Source: JBBQVZ01 sp963695975 (GTDB lineage: Bacteria; Actinomycetota; UBA4738; HRBIN12). Taken from it: DNA of 64,000 nt. Below, piece after piece: positions 35,787 through 44,443 of the stretch; positions within the stretch are counted from its first letter, which is position 1; every line of letters starts with the position of its first letter. Location: NCBI GenBank assembly GCA_963695975.1, contig CAVOIB010000002.1, positions 888,969 through 952,968 of the forward strand, written 5' to 3'. Made by a program: the position numbers and the translations under genes. The notes beneath the pieces are model-generated. The model saw nothing but the letters and a program-made list of their open reading frames with translations, ran no database searches and was not told where the DNA came from.

Positions 35787-36509
35787 TTATGACGTTCCTG
35801 TCGCGGGCTCCGGTCCCACGATCGCGACCGTGACCTGCGCGAACGCCTTCGCGTACGCGAGCCGTTCGGCGGCGGCGGCATCGGCGAGGACTACCAACGA
35901 AACGCCATCGGCACTCGACCCGGTGGCCGCACCGCCGAGTCCGCCCGCGGGGACCTGCGTGAGCACCTTCAACACCTCGATCTCGGCGGCCGCCAACTCC
36001 GTGTGCGGTCGGCCGCCCCCGTACGTCGCGTAGACGTCGACACGGTCACCCGCGCTGATCGTCTCCTCGGGCACGCCGGCCGCGATCACTACCGCCCGCA
36101 ACCCGGGCGGAACGAGGGCCGCGATCGGTCCCGTATGCGGAACGGCCAGCCGCGACGCCGTGACGATCTCGCCCTCCGCGATGTCTGCGGTGAGGATCCG
36201 GCCGGTGACCGACGTCGTGTCCGAGATCGCGCCGGGAGGCACGTACGTCGCCGGCATCCTCTCGCTGTGCACCATGTCTTCCGAGAACACGGTTCCGCGG
36301 TTGAGATCGATCGCCGCCACCACGACCTGCGTCTCGACGCTCCCGGGCGAGCGAAGCGCGTCGGCTCGCTCCTGATACCCACGCATGAGCACGAACGTCG
36401 CGGCCCCGAACAGCACGGCGAGCACGAGCAGGATCTTCGAAGCGAGCGGCCAGCGCCGTCTGAGCATGCGCGCGAGGCTCGCACACGTTCGCATGTTCGA
36501 CCGTGACAT
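35787..36509 (-). CDS. SAF-domain protein, CpaB/RcpC-like (Flp pilus assembly family)
   Basis: The 240-residue protein has a single N-terminal membrane helix (LASKILLVLAVLFGAATFVLM) followed by an SAF domain (VVVAAIDLNRGTVFSEDMV, ITAD-like ILTADIAEGEIVTASRL) and a RcpC-type AGVPEETISAGDRVDVYATY region. CpaB proteins sit in the envelope and help assemble type IVb/Flp pili. No other pilus genes are here; instead it follows the MTAP operon on the same strand (27 bp after the 60-residue gene), as in many actinobacteria. The start ATG 36509 has no strong Shine-Dalgarno; ATG 36494 is an alternative. Confidence 0.8.
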   Translation of the reverse strand: MSRSNMRTCASLARMLRRRWPLASKILLVLAVLFGAATFVLMRGYQERADALRSPGSVETQVVVAAIDLNRGTVFSEDMVHSERMPATYVPPGAISDTTSVTGRILTADIAEGEIVTASRLAVPHTGPIAALVPPGLRAVVIAAGVPEETISAGDRVDVYATYGGGRPHTELAAAEIEVLKVLTQVPAGGLGGAATGSSADGVSLVVLADAAAAERLAYAKAFAQVTVAIVGPEPATGTS

Positions 36510-36536
36510 CGGTCACGCCCGGGGCCAATCAAGGCG

Positions 36537-36719
36537 TTACTCGACGAGTCGCGGGCCCTTCTTCTGCGATAGGGGGAGGGTCCGCACCCGGAACTCCTCG
36601 AGGGCATCCCTTCCGACGATCTGGCCAACGGCCTCCTCGATCCGGTCCCCGAGGGCGCGCGCATCGCCATCCGTCTTGAACCGCAGCTCGACGGAGACGA
36701 GGACCCGTTCGCCGGTCAT
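36537..36719 (-). CDS. 60-residue protein coupled to MTA phosphorylase (unknown)
   Basis: The product MTGERVLVSVELRFKTDG... is soluble, with a beta strand (VLVSVELRF), a helix (GDRIEEAVGQIVG) and a basic tail (SQKKGPRLVE). Its ATG overlaps the TGA of the MTA phosphorylase gene (ATGA, 36716-36719), a hallmark of coupled translation, which supports the coding call despite its small size. It precedes the SAF/CpaB gene by 27 bp. No family is recognised. Confidence 0.6.
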   Translation of the reverse strand: MTGERVLVSVELRFKTDGDARALGDRIEEAVGQIVGRDALEEFRVRTLPLSQKKGPRLVE

Positions 36720-37510
36720 GGTTCGAAACTCGCCCCCTCGAGCGCCGTGGCGCACGGGCATCCGCGGGCCTCGGGAAGCCCCGGGATCGTCGCGAACAAC
36801 AGGCCACGAAGCCTCTCGTTGTTCTCCGTGAACACGCGGACGACCTCATCGTTCGTGACCGGGGGCACGCCTTCCACGCCGACGTCATAGTCCGTGATCA
36901 GCGAGATGTTCGCGTAGCAGAGCTCGAGCTCGCGGGCGAGCACCGCCTCCGGGTACTGGGTCATGTTGATGACCTCCCACCCCGCGGACGCGAACCACGC
37001 CGACTCCGCGCGGCTCGAGAAGCGCGGACCTTCGATCACCACGACCGTGCCGCGGTCGTGCAGCGGGATCGCCAGCTCGCGTCCGGCGGCGATCGTCACC
37101 TCCCGCATCGTCGGGCAGTAGGGATCGGCGAACGAGATGTGCGTGGTCACCGGTCCGTCGTAGAACGTGTTCGGACGGTCGTGCGTTCGGTCGACCAGCT
37201 GATCGCAGATCACGAAGTCGCCGGGTTTCACGGTCGCCTGGAGCGAGCCGCAGGCGTTCGGACCGAGGATCCGGGCCACCCCGAGCTCCCTCATCGCCCA
37301 CAGGTTCGCCTTGTAGGGGATGCGATGGGGCGGGAACTCGTGGTGCAGGCCGTGCCGCGGGATGAACGCGACGCGACGGCCCCCCACGTCGCCGACCACG
37401 GGAGGCGCGGAAGGCTTGCCGTACGGCGTGTCGACGTCGATCGTCTCGGTCGACTCCAGGAACGCGTAGAAGCCCGAGCCGCCGAAGACACCGATCTCGG
37501 CGGCCGTCAC
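36716..37510 (-). CDS. mtnP: S-methyl-5'-thioadenosine phosphorylase
   Basis: The 264-residue protein is a PNP/MTAP-family phosphorylase: IGVFGGSGFY at the start, FIPRHGLHHEFPPHRIPYKANLWAM (phosphate and ribose sites), GPNACGSLQATVKPGDF, and NMTQYPEAVLARELELCYANIS, which contains the conserved Met and Glu of the nucleoside site. It cleaves methylthioadenosine with phosphate to adenine and methylthioribose-1-phosphate in methionine salvage. The GTG start overlaps the TGA of the fmdB-like gene (GTGA), and its own stop overlaps the next gene, forming a tightly coupled operon. Confidence 0.92.
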   Translation of the reverse strand: MTAAEIGVFGGSGFYAFLESTETIDVDTPYGKPSAPPVVGDVGGRRVAFIPRHGLHHEFPPHRIPYKANLWAMRELGVARILGPNACGSLQATVKPGDFVICDQLVDRTHDRPNTFYDGPVTTHISFADPYCPTMREVTIAAGRELAIPLHDRGTVVVIEGPRFSSRAESAWFASAGWEVINMTQYPEAVLARELELCYANISLITDYDVGVEGVPPVTNDEVVRVFTENNERLRGLLFATIPGLPEARGCPCATALEGASFEP

Positions 37511-37899
37511 GATGACGACCCTCCGCCGCCGCCCGACCCGCCCGAGCCGCCCGAGCCGCCCGACCCGCCCGGGTCGCTCGAACTGCCCCGACTCGTCGCT
37601 GCCGTCTTCTCATGGGGCTTGGCTGAACCCTTCTTCTCGCCCGACGCGGCCGGCTTGTCGCTCTTCTTGCTCTCCCTGTCGCCGCTCTTCTCGGCCGTCT
37701 TCTCGGAGGCCTCCTTCGAGTTCTTCCCATGATCGGTCGCGTAGAACCCCGAGCCCTTGAACGCGATGGCGGGCGGGGCGAAGACCTTCCGAAGCTCGCC
37801 GCCGCACTCCGGACACAGGGTGAGGGCCTCGTCGCTCATGGAGTGCACGATCTCGAATGTATGGCCGCAGCTCTTGCATACGTACTCGTACGTGGGCAT
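37507..37899 (-). CDS. FmdB-family zinc-ribbon protein with Gly/Ser-rich tail
   Basis: The 130-residue protein begins MPTYEYVCKSCGHTFEIVHS and contains CKSCG and CPECGG, the two CxxC knuckles of the FmdB zinc ribbon, then KVFAPPAIAFKGSGFYATD. A Lys/Glu/Ser-rich segment (about residues 58-105) and a (Gly-Gly-Ser) tail follow, encoded by five tandem 9-bp units. FmdB proteins are small regulators or assembly factors of unclear role. It leads the operon with mtnP. TACACT lies 9 nt before ATG 37899. Confidence 0.88.
   Translation of the reverse strand: MPTYEYVCKSCGHTFEIVHSMSDEALTLCPECGGELRKVFAPPAIAFKGSGFYATDHGKNSKEASEKTAEKSGDRESKKSDKPAASGEKKGSAKPHEKTAATSRGSSSDPGGSGGSGGSGGSGGGGGSSS
37529..37573. 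repeat. Five tandem 9-bp units encoding a Gly-Gly-Ser tail
   Basis: The 9-mer CCGCCCGAN (last unit CCGCCCGGG) is repeated five times in the fmdB-like gene. It encodes Gly-Ser-Gly-type residues on the minus strand and may vary in copy number between strains. Confidence 0.7.
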
Positions 37900-38106
37900 G
37901 ACCGATCGAGTGTAGCGGAGGCTCAGGAGCGCTCCGATCAGGGCAGATATGCACGAGAACCGTCGTTCGACGGTTATTCCATCGGCCCTTCGGATGAGCC
38001 TTCCGGACGATGTCCGGATGGTCCGTTCGCGCTACGGTCGTTGCAGTACAGGCCACGGCGCGATGCCCGCGGTCGCGGCCCAGGTCGGTGTACCGGGAGG
38101 AGAACT
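37900..38106. other. Divergent intergenic region with two hairpin motifs
   Basis: The 207 bp hold AACCGTCG-TT-CGACGGTT (37958-37975), an almost continuous palindrome, and CCGGAC-GAT-GTCCGG (38003-38017). Both lie upstream of the small gene at 38107. No RNA gene is recognised. Confidence 0.35.
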
Positions 38107-38280
38107 ATGCAGGGGTCACCGCTTCCCCGCGAGGCGCGCCGGCGGCCCGAGCTCGACCTGTTGGTCGGGCCGTTGGAGGCCGCAGCAGCCGCCGACGCGG
38201 TCCACGCAGCCGAGTCAGAGCGCACGATCGTCGAGCTCCCCGACCTGGACGACGCTTCCACGCCGATCGAAGAAGCATGA
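38107..38280 (+). CDS. 57-residue protein upstream of galU (unknown)
   Basis: A short open frame with one of the best ribosome-binding sites in the window, GGGAGGAG about 5 nt before ATG 38107. The product starts basic and then becomes acidic and Ala-rich (LEAAAAADAVHAAESE), ending DDASTPIEEA. No family is recognised. It is followed by galU 78 bp downstream and preceded by an intergenic hairpin. The strength of the start signal is the main evidence; it could also be a leader gene. Confidence 0.5.
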   Translation: MQGSPLPREARRRPELDLLVGPLEAAAAADAVHAAESERTIVELPDLDDASTPIEEA

Positions 38281-38357
38281 CGGAACGCGGCGCGTCTGGC
38301 GCACCCCGGCCCGGCCGTAGACTCGGACCCACCGTAGGTGCAGAGGATGGGACCGAG

Positions 38358-39239
38358 ATGGCGATCAGGAAGGCCGTGATCCCCGCCGCCGGTCTCGGGA
38401 CACGGTTCCTTCCCGCCACGAAGGCTCAGCCCAAGGAGATGCTCCCCGTCGTCGACACGCCGTCGATCCAATACGTGGTCGAGGAAGCGGCTCGGGCCGG
38501 GCTTACCGACATCCTCATCGTGACCGGTCGTGGCAAGCGCTCGATCGAGGACCATTTCGACCGCTCCGTCGAGCTCGAGCACTTCCTGGAAGAGAAGGGG
38601 AAGTTCGACGAGCTGAAACAGGTGCAGGAGATCGGCGACATGGCGACGATGCACTACATCCGCCAGAAGGACCCGCTGGGTCTGGGCCACGCGGTCGCCA
38701 TCGCCGAGGATCACATCGGCGATGAGCCATTCGCCGTGCTCCTCGGGGACGACCTGATCCATCGATCCCTGCCGCTGCTCACCGAGATGCTTCGCGTCCA
38801 CGAGCGCTATGGCAGGAGCGTGATCGCCGTTCAGGAGGTCCCGCAGGCGGACATCAGCCACTACGGCTCGATCGAGCCGGAGTTCGTCGAGGAACACCTC
38901 GCCCGCGTGGTGTCGATCGTGGAGAAGCCGTCGCCTGAGGAGGCTCCGTCGAACCTGGCGGCGATCGGACGGTATGTGCTCACGCCGGACATCTTCGACG
39001 CGCTCCGTGAGACCGAGCCCGGCCGCGGGGGGGAGATCCAGCTCACCGATGCCATCAACCTCCTGGCGAAGGAGCAAGCCGTCTACGCCTACCGCTTCGA
39101 CGGGGGCCGCTACGACGTGGGGAACAAGCTCGACTACCTGAAGGCGACGGTTGCGTTCGCGCTCGAACGCGAAGACGTGGGCGAACCCTTCCGGCGATAC
39201 CTGATCGACCTGTTGCAGCGCGACGAACTCGCCGACTGA
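38358..39239 (+). CDS. galU: UTP-glucose-1-phosphate uridylyltransferase
   Basis: The 293-residue nucleotidyltransferase begins MAIRKAVIPAAGLGTRFLPA and continues with TKAQPKEMLPVVDTPSIQYV, the GalU signature, LLGDDLI near residue 128, VSIVEKP near residue 192, and the C-terminal DVGNKLDYLKATVAFAL. It forms UDP-glucose for glycan synthesis. Catalytic Lys and Asp residues are present. TAGACT lies about 35 nt upstream of ATG 38358, with AGAGG between, so this gene has a leader, unlike moeA. It is 46 bp upstream of moeA, a gene pair shared with many actinobacteria. Confidence 0.95.
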   Translation: MAIRKAVIPAAGLGTRFLPATKAQPKEMLPVVDTPSIQYVVEEAARAGLTDILIVTGRGKRSIEDHFDRSVELEHFLEEKGKFDELKQVQEIGDMATMHYIRQKDPLGLGHAVAIAEDHIGDEPFAVLLGDDLIHRSLPLLTEMLRVHERYGRSVIAVQEVPQADISHYGSIEPEFVEEHLARVVSIVEKPSPEEAPSNLAAIGRYVLTPDIFDALRETEPGRGGEIQLTDAINLLAKEQAVYAYRFDGGRYDVGNKLDYLKATVAFALEREDVGEPFRRYLIDLLQRDELAD

Positions 39240-39273
39240 CGGGTCGCCCACCAGGCCCGATGAACGCCAGGGG

Positions 39274-39279
39274 TAGACT
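39274..39279 (+). promoter_or_regulatory. -10 hexamer of moeA (leaderless)
   Basis: TAGACT ends exactly 6 nt before ATG 39286; no Shine-Dalgarno precedes the start. Confidence 0.5.
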
Positions 39280-39285
39280 CCCCAG

Positions 39286-40548
39286 ATGGTCGACACGCGA
39301 CGGGTGCACGATCACGATGATGTCGCCGGGCTGGTCTCCGTCGAGGACGCTCGCGAGAAGGTCTTGTCGCAGATCCATCCATTGGCGCCGCTCCAGCTCG
39401 CGCTGACGGAGGCGTATGGCTGCGTCGCCGCGGAGGATGTGGTCGCAGAGCGCGATCTCCCCGAGTTCGCCTCGTCCGCGATGGATGGGTTCGCCGTCCG
39501 CGCCTCCGACGTGGCGGGAGCCACGCCGAGGTCCCCGATCGAGTTGAAGATCGTGGGCCGCGCGATGATCGGGAGGCGGCCCGACGCCGTCGTCGGTGGC
39601 GGCGAGGCGGTCCGTATCGCGACCGGCGCCCCGATCCCCGCCGGTGCGGACACGATCGTGCCGGTCGAGAACGCGGAGCCCGGTGGTGAGACCGTCCAGC
39701 TCTACGATGGCCCACCCCCCGGTCAGCACATCCGGCCGGCCGGCGAGGACGTCCGGGATGGACAGGTCATCGTGACCGGCGGGAGACGACTGGGCCCACC
39801 GGAGCTGGCACTCCTCGCGAACGCGGGGTTCCCGAACCCGATGGTCCATCCACGTCCTCGCGTGATCGTGCTCTCCACCGGCGACGAGCTGATCCCTCCG
39901 ACCGAGACGCCGGAGTTCGGGCAGATCCGGGACTCGAACGCCTACTCGATCTTCGCAGCGCTCCGCGATGTGGGCGCTATGCCCGTGCTCGCCGGCATCG
40001 TCAAGGACGACGTGGACGCGCTCCGCGAAACGGTGCTCAGCTACCTGATCCAGGCCGACGCGTTCGTCTCGTCTGGCGGTGTGTCGGTCGGAGAGCGCGA
40101 CGTGGTGAAGGCCGCGTTCTTCCGACGCGGCGATCTGGACTTCTACAAGGTGGCCATGCAGCCGGGCATGCCGCAGGGGTTCGGCCACATCGAAGGCAAG
40201 CCGTACTTCGGGCTTCCGGGCAATCCCGTGAGCGTGTTCGTGAGCTTCGAGGTGTTCGTTCGGCCTGCGATCCTCAAGATGATGGGCCGGACCCAGCTCT
40301 ACCGGCCCGAGGTGACTGCCACCCTGACCGAGGAGGTTGCCGGCCCGAAGGGCAAGCTGCAGTTCGCGCGCGTCCGGCTGCAGCGCACCGACGACGGATG
40401 GGCCGCGACGCCTACGGGCGCGCGCGGCTCGAACCTCATCTCGACCGTGGTGCGTGCGAACGGCCTGGCGATGGTCCCGGTGGGGACCGCCGTTGCCCCG
40501 GCCGGCTCGCAGCTTCGGGTGTTGGTCTTCCGCTCGAGTGAGGATTGA
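39286..40548 (+). CDS. moeA: Molybdopterin molybdotransferase MoeA
   Basis: The 420-residue protein shows FASSAMDGFAVRA near residue 65, VRIATGAPIPAGADTIVPVE near residue 110, and VLSTGDELIPPTE with GQIRDSNAYSIFA in the MogA-like domain. SSGGVSVGERDVVK holds the conserved Ser-Gly-Gly-x-Ser motif, and LPGNPVSVFVSFEVFVRP completes it. MoeA inserts molybdate into adenylated molybdopterin. A C-terminal MoeA domain IV is present. It has a leaderless promoter and is followed 3 bp later by moaC. Confidence 0.96.
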   Translation: MVDTRRVHDHDDVAGLVSVEDAREKVLSQIHPLAPLQLALTEAYGCVAAEDVVAERDLPEFASSAMDGFAVRASDVAGATPRSPIELKIVGRAMIGRRPDAVVGGGEAVRIATGAPIPAGADTIVPVENAEPGGETVQLYDGPPPGQHIRPAGEDVRDGQVIVTGGRRLGPPELALLANAGFPNPMVHPRPRVIVLSTGDELIPPTETPEFGQIRDSNAYSIFAALRDVGAMPVLAGIVKDDVDALRETVLSYLIQADAFVSSGGVSVGERDVVKAAFFRRGDLDFYKVAMQPGMPQGFGHIEGKPYFGLPGNPVSVFVSFEVFVRPAILKMMGRTQLYRPEVTATLTEEVAGPKGKLQFARVRLQRTDDGWAATPTGARGSNLISTVVRANGLAMVPVGTAVAPAGSQLRVLVFRSSED

Positions 40549-40551
40549 CCG

Positions 40552-41001
40552 ATGGCGGATCGCGCGCGGATCGTCGAGGTGGGGGAGAAGGCCGTGACCG
40601 CCCGCGAGGCGACGGCGGAGTGTGTGCTCTCGACGACGCCGGACGCGGTCGCGCATCTCATCGCCGGGACCCGCAAGGGTAACCCGCTCGAGGCCGCGAG
40701 GATCGCCGGGGTGATGGGCGTCAAACGGACTCCTGATCTGCTCCCGTTCTGCCACCCCATCGCGATCACCGGCGCGGAGCTCATGGTGGATCCGGATGAG
40801 GGAGCCGGCACGATCCGCGTGCAGGCGACGGTCCGCGCGAACGACCGGACCGGCGTCGAGATGGAGGCGCTCACGGCCGCCGCGGTCGCGGCCCTCAGCC
40901 TCTACGACACGACGAAGGAGTTCGATCGGGCTGCTCGGATCGACGGACTGCGATTGCTCGCCAAGTCGGGCGGGAAATCGGGTGATTACCGCACAGACTA
41001 G
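40552..41001 (+). CDS. moaC: Cyclic pyranopterin monophosphate synthase MoaC
   Basis: The 149-residue protein has KGNPLEAARIAGVMGVKRTPDL (about residues 42-63), FCHPIAITGAELMVD and VEMEALTAAAVAALSLYD, all typical of MoaC. It turns the MoaA product into cyclic pyranopterin monophosphate, the first molybdopterin precursor. The family Lys and His residues are present. It starts 3 bp after moeA. Its TAG stop lies inside CTAG (40998-41001), which also forms the stop of the opposing toroid protein gene. MoaA and MoaE/D are not in this window. Confidence 0.96.
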   Translation: MADRARIVEVGEKAVTAREATAECVLSTTPDAVAHLIAGTRKGNPLEAARIAGVMGVKRTPDLLPFCHPIAITGAELMVDPDEGAGTIRVQATVRANDRTGVEMEALTAAAVAALSLYDTTKEFDRAARIDGLRLLAKSGGKSGDYRTD

Positions 41002-42041
41002 TCTCGGAACGGTGCCGTCATGGTGCTCGCCACTTCGATCGCGACGGCCGGCAACGCGCTCGCGCCCTCGATGTTCGCCTCGGCTCCGGAGTTCGCATTG
41101 AGTCGGTCGGCATCGATCCCGTCGGCGACCCGCCCTCGGTCGGCGTCGTACACCGGGCGCCCCGCCGCGTTGCGCTCACCGAACCATGCGCGCGCCTCGG
41201 CTGCGAGCCCGGCCCATGCGGGATCGCCGGTCGCGGCCGACAGCCGGTCGATCGAGAACAGCGTGCTCGAAACGTCGTACGGCGTGGAGCTCGCCCCGCC
41301 GAACCCTCCCTCCACCGTCGGCACCAAGAGTCGCTCGGCGCTCGCGATCGCCGTCGCCAACAGCGATGGGTCGTCGAGGATCTCCGCCGCGTCCACGAGC
41401 ACACCCTCCTGCGTATGCGCCCACAGGTGGGGCACGCCTCGCTCGAAGGGTGAGTTCATCAGCACGTCGTCGATCCGGCAGGCGGCGATCTCATCGGCCC
41501 ACCGTCGGATCGCGGGAACGAGGAGGGTCTTCCCCGCGTCGCGGACCAGCCGACCCGCCATCTCCAGGTGGAGCGCGCGCACGTCCGGCGGCGCATCCTT
41601 GGTCACGGCGTGATCTAAGCCGAGGTGGAGCGCGCGCTCGGCCCGATCATCGCCGAACGTGGTCCACGCCTGGCCCACGGCGCAGAGCGCCCGCGCGTGC
41701 CAGAAGTTCTCCCCGACGCCCGACGTAAGGCCCGCTTCGTTCCGAGAGCCCTCCCAGTCGTACACGAAGTTGAGCCATCGGCCGTCGTGCTCCTGCATCC
41801 AGAGGACGAACTCGAGCATCCCTCGGGCCCACCGCTCGACCCACGGGAGCCTGGTGACGGTCCAGACGTCGCAGAGCACACTCAGCAACCGAGCGGCGTC
41901 GTCGACGCACGCGACGCCTTCCATGCCGGACTCACGCGCCACGATCGGCTCATCGTTGGCGTCGGCGTAGACGGCGACCGCGTAGGCATCGGGACCTGCC
42001 GCGGGGAGCGGACGCGTCAGCCGGGCGAGCTGTCTCAGCAC
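40998..42041 (-). CDS. Alpha/alpha-toroid glycosidase-like protein
   Basis: The 347-residue protein has the repeated helical-hairpin pattern of (alpha/alpha)6 glycosidases and epimerases: ESGMEGVACVDDAARLLSVL near the start, WMQEHDGRWLNFVYDWEG, RLVRDAGKTLLVPAIRRWADE and GVPHLWAHTQEGVLVDAAEIL. Acidic residues occur in the pocket positions (CVDDAAR). Start GTG 42041 overlaps the end of the GT-GH130 fusion gene by 7 nt (GTGCTGA), so the two are coupled. I infer a sugar-binding or hydrolytic role in the same pathway; no precise family is claimed. Confidence 0.65.
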   Translation of the reverse strand: MLRQLARLTRPLPAAGPDAYAVAVYADANDEPIVARESGMEGVACVDDAARLLSVLCDVWTVTRLPWVERWARGMLEFVLWMQEHDGRWLNFVYDWEGSRNEAGLTSGVGENFWHARALCAVGQAWTTFGDDRAERALHLGLDHAVTKDAPPDVRALHLEMAGRLVRDAGKTLLVPAIRRWADEIAACRIDDVLMNSPFERGVPHLWAHTQEGVLVDAAEILDDPSLLATAIASAERLLVPTVEGGFGGASSTPYDVSSTLFSIDRLSAATGDPAWAGLAAEARAWFGERNAAGRPVYDADRGRVADGIDADRLNANSGAEANIEGASALPAVAIEVASTMTAPFRD

Positions 42042-44443
42042 GGCTCGAGGTTGGCGATGATCTGTTCGACGCTGAAGTCGGCGGCGCAGATGCTCTCGTC
42101 GGCCGCGCCGTAGTACACGCGGATCCGTTCCCCGGTCTCGTCTAGCGGGACGTGGCCCGTGGGGAACACCACATCGCGGAGGAACCCATCGCGCTCGTAG
42201 TCGACCTCGGGGGCGAGCAGCGGACGGGGGGTGCGAGCAAGTACCTTGCCGGGGTCGCCCGCGTCGAGGAGCAGCGCACCCATGCCGTAGCGGTTCGCGC
42301 GGTCGGCGCCGTGGTAGATCGCGAGCCATCCGCCGTCGACCCGGAAGGGAACGCAGCTCGCGCCCACGCGGATCTCGTCCCACATGCGTTGGCGCGGCAG
42401 CGCGACCGGACGGTGATCGCCCCAGGAGATCAGGTCGTCCGAGCGCGCCATCCACATCGCGAGGATGCGGCCGAGCGATCCCGGCATGGGCCGCGTGAGC
42501 GCCAGGTAGCTCCCGTCCACCTTCTCGGGGAACAGAACCATGTCCTTCTGGTCAGGATGCAGCATCAGACCCTTGCGTTCGAACGTCCTGAAGTCGGTCG
42601 TGGTCATGCGGCTCGTGGTGATCCCGAGACGGCTCACCGACACGTACGTGATGTGGAAGACACCGTCGATCTCGGTGATCCGCGGATCCTCCACGCCGTA
42701 TTCCTCGAGGTAGGCGGCAGGCGTGATCGTCGGTTCGGGATCGATCTCGAACGTCACGCCGTCGGCGCTCCGCGCCACGCGCAGGTGCGAGATGTTCGAC
42801 AGGTAGTCGCTGAACTCCTGGTTGCCAGGCGCGAACCCGCCCGCGGTGTTCCGATAGCGGATCGTTCGAGGATCAGAGAGGTCGAGGCCGGGGAGGTCCT
42901 TCGGGACGTAGCCGATCACCACGCGTGGCGGCTCGAGATCGGTGTCGAAGAACGCCATCCCGACCAGGCGCTCGCGAGAGACCGCGTCCGGGAGTGGCAC
43001 GAGCCGTGGCTCGTCGCCGGTGAGATCGATCATCTTGGCCCCATCGGGGAGGTCCGCCGCGGGTAGTGGCCGCTCGGCCACCCGCACCAGGAGGATGATC
43101 TCGTCCCCCACCTTCGCCACGCCCGGGTTGATCGTGGAGATCACCTCGAACCCCGGTTGCGACGGCGCGATGAGGTTCGGCGTGATCAGAGGGTTCTGAG
43201 GGAGCCGCGCCGCGATCGGGACAGGGTCGCGCGCGGGGAGACCGTCTTCGTGCATCCGCTCGGGCGCCGCGTCGATCAGCTCCTGCATCGTCTGCACGAA
43301 CTTCGCGCCCGTCTTCGGCCACGTGGACTCGTTCGCATACGCGTACGCGTTGGCCTCGAGCCGGTGCTTGTAGTCCGGGTCGTCGAGGATGGCGTTGATC
43401 GCCTCGGCCATCGCCTCGGGTGACCGGAACGGAACGAGCACGCCGCGGTCGTCGGCGAGGGCTTCCTTCGCGTGCAGGTATGGCGTGGAGACGACCGCCT
43501 TCCCGGCACCGAGCGCGTAGGAGAGGGTGCCGCTGGTGATCTGGTTGGGGTCGAGGTAGGGGGTGACGTAGACATCCGTGGCCAAGAGGTGATCGATGAT
43601 GTCCTTCTGGCTCAGGTACTGGTTCACGAACGCCACGTGATCGGACAGGTTCAACGCGTTCACCATCGCGATCAGCTTGTTCCGGTACTGCTCTCCTTGC
43701 CCGCGCAACAGCTCGGGATGCGTCTGGCCGGCGATCAGGTATTGCGCATGCGGATGCTTCTCGACGACGTACGGCATCGCCTCGATGACGTACTCGAGAC
43801 CCTTGCCCGGACCGACCAATCCGAATGTCGAGATGACCTGTTTATGGTCGAGGCCCATCTTCTCCTTCAGCTTCCGCCGTCCGGTCGGCTCGATGTGGGG
43901 CATCCCGTGCGGGATCACGGTGGTCGGCGTTCCGGTCACGCCGTACACGCTGTCGAGGATCCCGACGGCGGTCTCGGCCATCACCACGAGCCGGTCGGTG
44001 GCTCCGGCGATCGACCGCACGGCCTCGCGGACGGCCGGGCTGGGCTCGGGCAGCACGGTGTGCAACGTCACGAGCGACGGCTTGCGGAGCGCCTCGAGCA
44101 TCGGTGTCAGGTGGTCGACGTAGTGCCCCTCGATCCAGCGGTCGCCCTCCCAGCTCTCGTCCCGCCACAGGCCGTAGAGCCCGAACTCGTGCTGGATGCA
44201 AACGATATCGGCGTTGGACTCGTTGATCGCGCGCGCGGCGTTCACGTACCCCTCGGGACTTCCCTGGCGGATCCGCCACCGCACGGTGTTGCCATAGGCG
44301 CGGACGACGTTCCGCTCGTCGATCGCCGCCACGCGGCACTTCGGGCGTTCGTCACCCGCTCGGATCGCGGTGATCAGGTCCGACGTGAACGTCGCGATGC
44401 CGCACCGGCGCGGAGGATATGTGGAGACGAAAGCGATACGCAT
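42035..44443 (-). CDS. Glycosyltransferase family 4 - GH130 phosphorylase-like fusion protein
   Basis: The 802-residue protein has two enzymes. Residues about 1-400 are a GT4 GT-B glycosyltransferase: FVSTYPPRRCGIATF, IVCIQHEFGLYG, VIPHGMPHIEP, FGLVGPGKGLEYVIEAMPY and SYALGAGKAVVSTPYLHAKE. Residues about 430-800 are a GH130-like five-bladed propeller: ISTINPGVAKVGDEIILLVRV, YGVEDPRITEIDG (catalytic Asp region), FPEKVDGSYLALTRPMPG, WDEIRVGASCVPF and FPTGHVPLDETGERIRVYYG. GH130 enzymes phosphorolyse or hydrolyse beta-mannosides. The 3' end overlaps the toroid gene by 7 nt. ATG 44443 has TAACGT 8 nt upstream. Sugar is not identified. Confidence 0.85.
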   Translation of the reverse strand: MRIAFVSTYPPRRCGIATFTSDLITAIRAGDERPKCRVAAIDERNVVRAYGNTVRWRIRQGSPEGYVNAARAINESNADIVCIQHEFGLYGLWRDESWEGDRWIEGHYVDHLTPMLEALRKPSLVTLHTVLPEPSPAVREAVRSIAGATDRLVVMAETAVGILDSVYGVTGTPTTVIPHGMPHIEPTGRRKLKEKMGLDHKQVISTFGLVGPGKGLEYVIEAMPYVVEKHPHAQYLIAGQTHPELLRGQGEQYRNKLIAMVNALNLSDHVAFVNQYLSQKDIIDHLLATDVYVTPYLDPNQITSGTLSYALGAGKAVVSTPYLHAKEALADDRGVLVPFRSPEAMAEAINAILDDPDYKHRLEANAYAYANESTWPKTGAKFVQTMQELIDAAPERMHEDGLPARDPVPIAARLPQNPLITPNLIAPSQPGFEVISTINPGVAKVGDEIILLVRVAERPLPAADLPDGAKMIDLTGDEPRLVPLPDAVSRERLVGMAFFDTDLEPPRVVIGYVPKDLPGLDLSDPRTIRYRNTAGGFAPGNQEFSDYLSNISHLRVARSADGVTFEIDPEPTITPAAYLEEYGVEDPRITEIDGVFHITYVSVSRLGITTSRMTTTDFRTFERKGLMLHPDQKDMVLFPEKVDGSYLALTRPMPGSLGRILAMWMARSDDLISWGDHRPVALPRQRMWDEIRVGASCVPFRVDGGWLAIYHGADRANRYGMGALLLDAGDPGKVLARTPRPLLAPEVDYERDGFLRDVVFPTGHVPLDETGERIRVYYGAADESICAADFSVEQIIANLEPC

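Noticed and set aside
35787..36509. Flp/Tad pilus locus suggested by the CpaB-like protein
   Set aside because: No prepilin, TadA ATPase, secretin or TadB/C genes nearby; gene order fits the conserved mtnP block instead.
37529..37573. Tandem 9-bp repeats considered as a CRISPR-like array
   Set aside because: Units are directly adjacent without spacers, lie inside a coding region and encode a Gly/Ser tail.
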